Shown here: positions 30,941 to 35,198 of the stretch, piece after piece | Layout of the letters: each line of letters opens with the position of its first letter | How positions within the stretch are numbered: the stretch's first letter is position 1 | Assembly (NCBI GenBank): GCA_934219025.1 | Contig: CAKQDG010000013.1 | Location: forward strand, 1-35,198 | Length of the DNA stretch: 35,198 nucleotides | Origin: an uncultured Prevotella sp. | Lineage (GTDB): Bacteria; Bacteroidota; Bacteroidia; Bacteroidales; Bacteroidaceae | Direction: 5' to 3' | Program-made: the position numbers and the translations under genes | The notes under the pieces: generated by a model | Seen by the model: the letters and a program-made list of their open reading frames with translations, nothing else | What the model was told of the DNA's origin: nothing | Databases searched by the model: none

Positions 30941-32287
30941 TTACTTACACAGCTTACAGCCCTCACACTTGTTCAGTTCGCCGCGGAAGCGTTTCTCCAC
31001 GAGATAGTGCAGACGGTCGCGCAGCGGTTCGAGCTGCATCTGGTCGATTACCTCGTTGATAAATGCAAACTCGAGCAATAGCTGGGCCTCCTTGCGACTG
31101 ATGCCGCGCTGCTGCATATAGAAGAGGGCGGCGTCGTTGAGCTGACCCACAGTGCTGCCGTGGGCACACTTCACGTCGTCGGCATATATCTCGAGCATCG
31201 GCTGCGTGAACATGCGAGCCGTTTTTGTGGCACAGAGGTTCTGGTTGGTCTCCTGCGAAGTGGTCTTCTGTGCGCCGTGGCGCACGAGCACCCTTCCGGC
31301 AAAGGCACCCACGGCCTCGTCGTCGAGCACATACTTGTATAGCTCGTTGCTCTGGCAATGGCCCACTTTGTGGTCGATAAGCGTGTTGTTGTCCACATGT
31401 TGCTTCTTGTCGGCAATCACGCATCCCGAGAGGTTGCACTCCGCTCCCTCGCCCTCGAAGACGAGGTCGGTGCGGTTGCGGGTCACTCCGTTGTGGAGCG
31501 TTATCACGTTGTGGTTCACGCGGCTGTTTGCCTGTTGCGAGATGAACACGTTGCTCACGCGCACGTTCTTGGCATGAGTCTCCTCCAGACAATAGAGGTC
31601 GAGCCGGGCGTTGTCGCCCACGTAAGCCTCGATTACCTGTGTGGCGAGGAAGCGCCTGTCGTCGGCAGCGTGGTCGCAGAACAGGAGCTTCACTTCAGCC
31701 CTGTCTTCCACAATGATGAGCACGCGGCGGTTTACCATGAGGTCCACGTCGGAGCGCAGGATGTTGATCACCTGCACTGCCTTGTCAACCACCACACCCT
31801 TAGGCACATAGACAATCAGTCCGTCTTGTGCCAGCATGGTGTTGAGCGCCGTGATGCTGTCGTCTTCGCTTTTGGCAATCTTGCCGTAGTATCTGTCCAC
31901 GACTTCCGGCTTCTCCTCGGCAAATTTCTTCAGCGAACCCACGATGACACCCTCTGGCAGTTCCTTCTTCGGCATGGCCTTGGAGTAGAAGCTGTCGTTC
32001 ACCACGAAATAGAGCGAAGTGCTCAAGTTTGGCACGTCGCAGCGGAAAGCCTCGTATGGATCAACCGGAATATCAAGTCGGTTGAGGTTAAGTCCGTAGT
32101 TAGGTTCAAAGAGAGCCGGCACATCGGTGTATTTGTATCTCTCCACCTTTTTTGTGGGGAATCCCATTCGCTTGAAGTCCTCGAAGGCAGCATCGCGCAG
32201 GGAGTTCATGGCGGGAGCAGCATGCTGCATAATCATGTCGCGACACTGCCCGTAGAGATCGATATATTGTTTTTCGCTTTGCATCAT
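30941..32287 (-). CDS. sufD: Fe-S cluster assembly scaffold component SufD
   Basis: A 448-residue beta-helical SufD. It pairs with SufB and SufC in the SufBC2D complex that builds Fe-S clusters. Diagnostic blocks are KKVERYKYTDVPALF near the N-terminus, LIVYVPKGVVVDKAVQV in the beta-helix, and TSQETNQNLCATKTARMFTQPMLEIYADDVKCAHGSTVGQLNDAALFYMQQRGI, including the conserved His of AHGSTVG. The C-terminus ends in a cysteine cluster, CEGCKLCK. The start is the first ATG of a pair (32287/32284), 6 bases after an AAGGAGG ribosome site that lies inside the end of sufC, so the two genes are tightly coupled. A TTG further upstream at 32308 is less likely. Confidence 0.95.
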   Translation of the reverse strand: MMQSEKQYIDLYGQCRDMIMQHAAPAMNSLRDAAFEDFKRMGFPTKKVERYKYTDVPALFEPNYGLNLNRLDIPVDPYEAFRCDVPNLSTSLYFVVNDSFYSKAMPKKELPEGVIVGSLKKFAEEKPEVVDRYYGKIAKSEDDSITALNTMLAQDGLIVYVPKGVVVDKAVQVINILRSDVDLMVNRRVLIIVEDRAEVKLLFCDHAADDRRFLATQVIEAYVGDNARLDLYCLEETHAKNVRVSNVFISQQANSRVNHNVITLHNGVTRNRTDLVFEGEGAECNLSGCVIADKKQHVDNNTLIDHKVGHCQSNELYKYVLDDEAVGAFAGRVLVRHGAQKTTSQETNQNLCATKTARMFTQPMLEIYADDVKCAHGSTVGQLNDAALFYMQQRGISRKEAQLLLEFAFINEVIDQMQLEPLRDRLHYLVEKRFRGELNKCEGCKLCK

Positions 32288-32288
32288 A

Positions 32289-33050
32289 TCAGTCCTCCTT
32301 GCCGTCAACCTCAGCCTTAATCCAGTCGTATCCGCGCTTTTCTATTTCCTTAGAGAGTTCCGGTCCTTCGGTCTTTACGATGCGCCCCTTGTAGAGCACG
32401 TGAACCACGCTCGGCTTTATCATGTCGAGCAGGCGCTCGTAGTGGGTGATAACGATGGTAGACTTCTCCGGGGTGTGCATTTTGTTCACGCCTTCGGCAA
32501 CGATGCGCATGGCATCGACGTCGAGACCGGAGTCTGTTTCGTCGAGGATAGAGAGCTTAGGGTCGAGCATTGCCATCTGGAAAATCTCGTTGCGTTTTTT
32601 TTCGCCGCCCGAGAATCCCTCGTTTACAGAGCGGTTGGAGAGCTTGCTGTCGAGTTCCACCACCTTGCGTTTCTCGCGCATCAGCTTTAGGAATTCGCCA
32701 GCCGAGAGCGGTTCCTTGCCCTCGTATTTGCGCTTTTCGTTCACGGCGGCACGCATAAAGTTTGTCATGCTCACGCCCGGAATCTCCACCGGATACTGAA
32801 ACGAGAGGAAGAGCCCCTCGTGTGCCCTGTCTTCAGGGGCCATCTCGAGCAGGTTTTTGCCGTTGAAGTAGACTTCGCCCTCGGTAACCTCGTAGAGCGG
32901 GTTGCCCACGAGCACGGCACTGAGTGTGGATTTTCCTGAACCGTTAGGTCCCATGATGGCATGCGTTTCGCCGTCTTTCACTGTGAGGTTGATGCCTCTT
33001 AATATTTCTTTGTCGCCAATCTTGGCGTGAAGGTTTTTTATTTCTAACAT
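32289..33050 (-). CDS. sufC: Fe-S assembly ATPase SufC
   Basis: A 253-residue ABC-type ATPase. The Walker A loop is GPNGSGKST (34-42). The signature is FSGGEKKRNE (from 146), and Walker B is LSILDETDSGLD (from 166), with the Asp-rich form typical of SufC. SufC dimerises on binding ATP and reshapes the SufB-SufD interface to expose the cluster-building site. It starts 132 bp after sufB, across a junction with an array and palindrome, and its stop is 1 bp from the sufD start. Confidence 0.97.
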   Translation of the reverse strand: MLEIKNLHAKIGDKEILRGINLTVKDGETHAIMGPNGSGKSTLSAVLVGNPLYEVTEGEVYFNGKNLLEMAPEDRAHEGLFLSFQYPVEIPGVSMTNFMRAAVNEKRKYEGKEPLSAGEFLKLMREKRKVVELDSKLSNRSVNEGFSGGEKKRNEIFQMAMLDPKLSILDETDSGLDVDAMRIVAEGVNKMHTPEKSTIVITHYERLLDMIKPSVVHVLYKGRIVKTEGPELSKEIEKRGYDWIKAEVDGKED

Positions 33051-33068
33051 GATGAATTATTTTTTTTA

Positions 33069-33149
33069 GGAGTAATAGGACTAATGAGACTTATGGGAGA
33101 GCTGTAAGCTCTGGGAGAACTGTAAGCTCTGGGAGACCAGAGTAATCAG
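33069..33149 (-). repeat. Nine-unit 9-bp array between sufB and sufC
   Basis: 81 bp, exactly nine 9-mers on the plus strand: GGAGTAATA, GGACTAATG, AGACTTATG, GGAGAGCTG, TAAGCTCTG, GGAGAACTG, TAAGCTCTG, GGAGACCAG, AGTAATCAG. Both the CTAATG-type and the GAGCTG-type units of the sufD/sufS array are present, in the same order from the downstream gene's start. Confidence 0.85.
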
Positions 33150-33153
33150 AGTT

Positions 33154-33182
33154 CCCTCCCCTTGGGGAGGGGTAGGGTGGGG
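33154..33182. repeat. GC palindrome element downstream of sufB
   Basis: The same 18-bp palindrome CCCTCCCCTTGGGGAGGG (33154-33171), followed by GGTAGGGTGGGGCT up to the sufB stop region. It ends about 11 bp from that stop. It is the counterpart of 30900-30931. Confidence 0.85.
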
Positions 33183-34631
33183 CTACCCCACAGTTCCCTC
33201 GAGCGATACGCTCAACAGTTTCTGTGCTTCCACGGCAAACTCCATCGGGAGCTTGTTGAGCACCTCCTTGGCATATCCGTTCACGATAAGTCCCACGGCC
33301 TGTTCGGTGGGGATGCCGCGCTGGTTGCAGTAGAATAGCTGCTCCTCGCTGATTTTGCTTGTCGTTGCCTCGTGTTCCACCACGGCCGAGTCGTTGTGGA
33401 TGTCCATATACGGGAAGGTGTGGGCACCGCAGTTGCTGCCCAGCAACAGAGAGTCGCACGAAGAGTAGTTGCGGGCGTTGTCGGCATTCGCCGTGGCGCG
33501 CACCAGTCCGCGATAAGAGTTCTGGCTGTGGCCGGCACTGATGCCCTTGCTGATTATGGTGCTCTTGGTGTTTTTTCCGATATGAATCATCTTTGTTCCG
33601 GTGTCAGCCTCCTGGTAGTTGTTTGTTACCGCCACGCTGTAGAATTCAGCCACGGAGTTGTCGCCGCGCAACACGCACGACGGGTATTTCCATGTGATGG
33701 CCGAACCCGTTTCCACCTGGGTCCACGAGAGCTTGGAGTTCACTCCGCGCAGGTCGCCGCGCTTTGTAACGAGGTTGAGCACACCGCCCTTTCCGTTTTC
33801 GTCGCCCGGATACCAGTTCTGCACGGTGGAGTATTTCACTTCGGCATTGTCTTTCACAATAATCTCCACGATTGCGGCATGAAGCTGGTTTTCGTCGCGC
33901 ATCGGCGCCGTGCAGCCCTCGAGGTAAGACACGTAGGAGTCGTCTTCGGCGATGATGAGCGTGCGTTCAAACTGTCCGGTGTTCCTGGCATTGATGCGGA
34001 AATAGGAGCTAAGCTCCATGGGGCAGCGCACGCCCTTGGGTATGTAGACGAAGGAGCCGTCGCTGAACACGGCGCTGTTGAGGGCGGCAAAGAAGTTGTC
34101 GCGGTATGGCACCACGCTTCCCAGATATTCCTTCACCAGATCCGGGTGCTCCTTTATCGCCTCGCCGATAGACGAGAATATTACGCCCTTTTCGGCGAGT
34201 TTCTCCTTGAACGTGGTTTTCACCGACACGGAGTCCATGATGGCGTCTACAGCCGTGCCGCTCAGCGCCAGGCGCTCTTCGAGCGGAATGCCGAGCTTGT
34301 CGAACGTCTTCATCAGTTCCGGGTCAATCTCCTTGTTTTCCGGTTTTTTTGCCAGCGGGTCGGCATAATAAGATATTGCCTGATAGTCGATTTCGGGCAC
34401 GTGCACGTGCCCCCACTTAGGCTCCTTGAGCGTCTTCCAGTAGTTGAAAGCCGTGAGTCTGAAGTCGAGCATCCACTCAGGCTCGCCCTTTTTCTTGGAG
34501 ATGAGCCTGATGATGTTCTCGTTCAGTCCTTTTTCGATGATGTCCGTATGCACGTCGGTAGTGAAGCCGAACTCGTATTTCTGCTCCGCCACTTGCTTCA
34601 CGAACTCATTGTTCTTATCCTTGATTTCCAT
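33183..34631 (-). CDS. sufB: Fe-S cluster assembly scaffold SufB
   Basis: A 482-residue SufB, the main scaffold of the SufBC2D complex. Typical blocks are [114 protein letters not shown] and [31 protein letters not shown]. It also has [24 protein letters not shown], with the Glu-His pair and the Cys thought to hold the cluster. It is the first gene of the operon. A -7 box lies 99 bp upstream. The leader carries two short hairpins, GAGGC/GCCTC and GCC/GGC. Confidence 0.97.
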   Translation of the reverse strand: MEIKDKNNEFVKQVAEQKYEFGFTTDVHTDIIEKGLNENIIRLISKKKGEPEWMLDFRLTAFNYWKTLKEPKWGHVHVPEIDYQAISYYADPLAKKPENKEIDPELMKTFDKLGIPLEERLALSGTAVDAIMDSVSVKTTFKEKLAEKGVIFSSIGEAIKEHPDLVKEYLGSVVPYRDNFFAALNSAVFSDGSFVYIPKGVRCPMELSSYFRINARNTGQFERTLIIAEDDSYVSYLEGCTAPMRDENQLHAAIVEIIVKDNAEVKYSTVQNWYPGDENGKGGVLNLVTKRGDLRGVNSKLSWTQVETGSAITWKYPSCVLRGDNSVAEFYSVAVTNNYQEADTGTKMIHIGKNTKSTIISKGISAGHSQNSYRGLVRATANADNARNYSSCDSLLLGSNCGAHTFPYMDIHNDSAVVEHEATTSKISEEQLFYCNQRGIPTEQAVGLIVNGYAKEVLNKLPMEFAVEAQKLLSVSLEGTVG

Positions 34632-34729
34632 TCTTTTGTTTAAGTTGAGGCTTGCGCGCCTCCGTAAAATTTGCCGCCTCTCGGCAGCATCATGTCATGA
34701 CTTGTAAAATACACTTATAAATGTGAGTG

Positions 34730-34737
34730 CAAAGTTA
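34730..34737 (-). promoter_or_regulatory. -7 box of the suf operon
   Basis: TAACTTTG on the minus strand is a perfect TAnnTTTG box, 99 bp before sufB. No TTTG appears at the ideal upstream distance. The leader contains a short GC-rich hairpin near 34648-34663. No iron- or redox-regulator site is recognised. Confidence 0.65.
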
Positions 34738-34862
34738 ATATATTCTTGTAAAAAAACGATTAAGTGGGAGAAATAAAAATTTGTTTTTTTAATTGTCAAT
34801 CGTGAGTTTCTGTCTAAATGTAGCCGGGGAAATACAGTCAAAGCCGCGCTTTGTTTCTGTGG

Positions 34863-34926
34863 AGCGACGGTATATCACGATGTAGCGTCGCTATGTGCCG
34901 GCAAAGCGCCGCTATGCTGGCGGCAA
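34863..34926. repeat. Three GC-rich tandem units (21/21/22 bp)
   Basis: Three consecutive units start AGCGACGGTAT (34863), AGCGTCGCTATG (34884) and AGCGCCGCTATG (34905), the last two ending CCGGCAA and GGCGGCAA. The first two also form an inverted repeat AGCGACG/CGTCGCT. The tract is more GC-rich than the surrounding A/T-rich gap. Function unknown. Confidence 0.5.
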
Positions 34927-35034
34927 GTGGTGGATTCACGAAAAAAGTTTTGGTTCATCCGGGATATGGAGTGATAATATTTATTATCGGAAGAAATCTC
35001 CTTGCAAACTTTTTAGACGAAAACCTACAAAACC

Positions 35035-35168
35035 CCCGATGTCGTTTTGCAAGCCTTCGGCTTACCTGTGTTGTGTCGGATGTGTTCTTTAGAGAGCAAG
35101 CTCTCTGTCGTCCACATCTGCCACAACACAAAGAGCCACTTCGTGTCTCCTTGCAAAACGACATCGGG
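35035..35168. mobile_element. 134-bp fold-back element with perfect 19-bp arms
   Basis: CCCGATGTCGTTTTGCAAG (35035-35053) and its exact complement (35150-35168) form the base. Inside lie a left side hairpin AGCC-TTC-GGCT (35052-35062), and a long central stem pairing 35066-35083 with 35113-35130 (15 of 18 positions). An apical AGAGAGC-AA-GCTCTCT hairpin (35091-35106) and a right side hairpin CAC-TTC-GTG (35137-35145) complete it. The overall shape is a cloverleaf-like cross. A copy of TCTCCTTGCAAA lies outside at 34997-35008 and again at 35146-35157. It has no transposase and no credible ORF. Confidence 0.7.
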
Positions 35169-35198
35169 CGATAAACATAAAAAACAAAGGAAATCAAA

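Noticed and set aside
33372..34643. A 423-residue rightward frame antisense to sufB.
   Set aside because: It mirrors the codon pattern of the real gene. Val/His/Arg-rich antisense frames of this kind occur opposite most well-supported genes here.
35035..35168. tRNA gene or integron attC site suggested by the cross-like folding.
   Set aside because: The outer stem of 19 bp is far longer than a tRNA acceptor stem, and no anticodon, TTC loop sequence, CCA end or attC core sites were found.
34955..35197. An 80-residue leftward frame across the right-edge fold-back element.
   Set aside because: It translates a DNA inverted repeat. The amino acid order follows the palindrome, there is no ribosome site, and the frame has no recognisable domain.

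Overview
The window looks like a Bacteroidota chromosome, most likely a Prevotella-type member of the Bacteroidales. The evidence is many -7 boxes of the form TAnnTTTG (several with TTTG about 19-21 bp upstream), few Shine-Dalgarno sequences, C-terminal tails resembling type IX secretion (T9SS) sorting domains, a sufB-C-D-S operon, and a pair of acyltransferases resembling GlsB/GlsA of Bacteroides glycine lipid synthesis. Nearly all genes are core; the novelty lies between them.

Bases 1-10047 are rightward: the end of an acyl-CoA synthetase, prfB, a 46-residue membrane protein, a CYTH protein, a membrane-anchored helix-hairpin-helix protein, topA, aroK, speA, argB, and an ECF sigma factor with an overlapping membrane partner. 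The sigma gene has a GTAAC-N16-CGTC sequence just upstream, suggesting autoregulation.

Bases 10048-20400 are mixed: dgt diverging from a LOG-family gene, a secreted esterase, a translationally coupled pair of exported proteins (a small T9SS-tailed protein and a beta-helix protein), the GlsA/GlsB-like pair, and an M16 peptidase. The 894-bp gap at 19529-20422 is rich in repeats: a 73-bp tandem repeat carrying successive promoters, a four-unit array of exact 33-bp period, and a 181-bp inverted-repeat element. A homologous element lies at 10229-10441 in the opposite orientation.

Bases 20401-29022 hold a Nudix hydrolase, a membrane-spanning AraC-type regulator, gpmI, a small Lys/Gly-rich secreted protein, and a 1080-residue leucine-rich-repeat surface protein. 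Between the regulator and gpmI lies a probable small-RNA gene: a perfect promoter, about 218 nt with several predicted hairpins, and a strong terminator, without a convincing ORF.

Bases 29023-35198 hold the leftward suf iron-sulfur operon (sufB, sufC, sufD, sufS). Two of its three junctions carry the same composite element, an 18-bp GC palindrome followed by a strict 9-bp-period array. Related 9-bp arrays lie in two other co-directional junctions (speA/argB and glsA/glsB), always in the same orientation relative to transcription. At the right edge a 134-bp fold-back element has perfect 19-bp arms and a cloverleaf-like inner symmetry. No tRNA, rRNA, CRISPR array, transposase gene or prophage was seen. 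All functions are from reading the sequence; nothing was searched.
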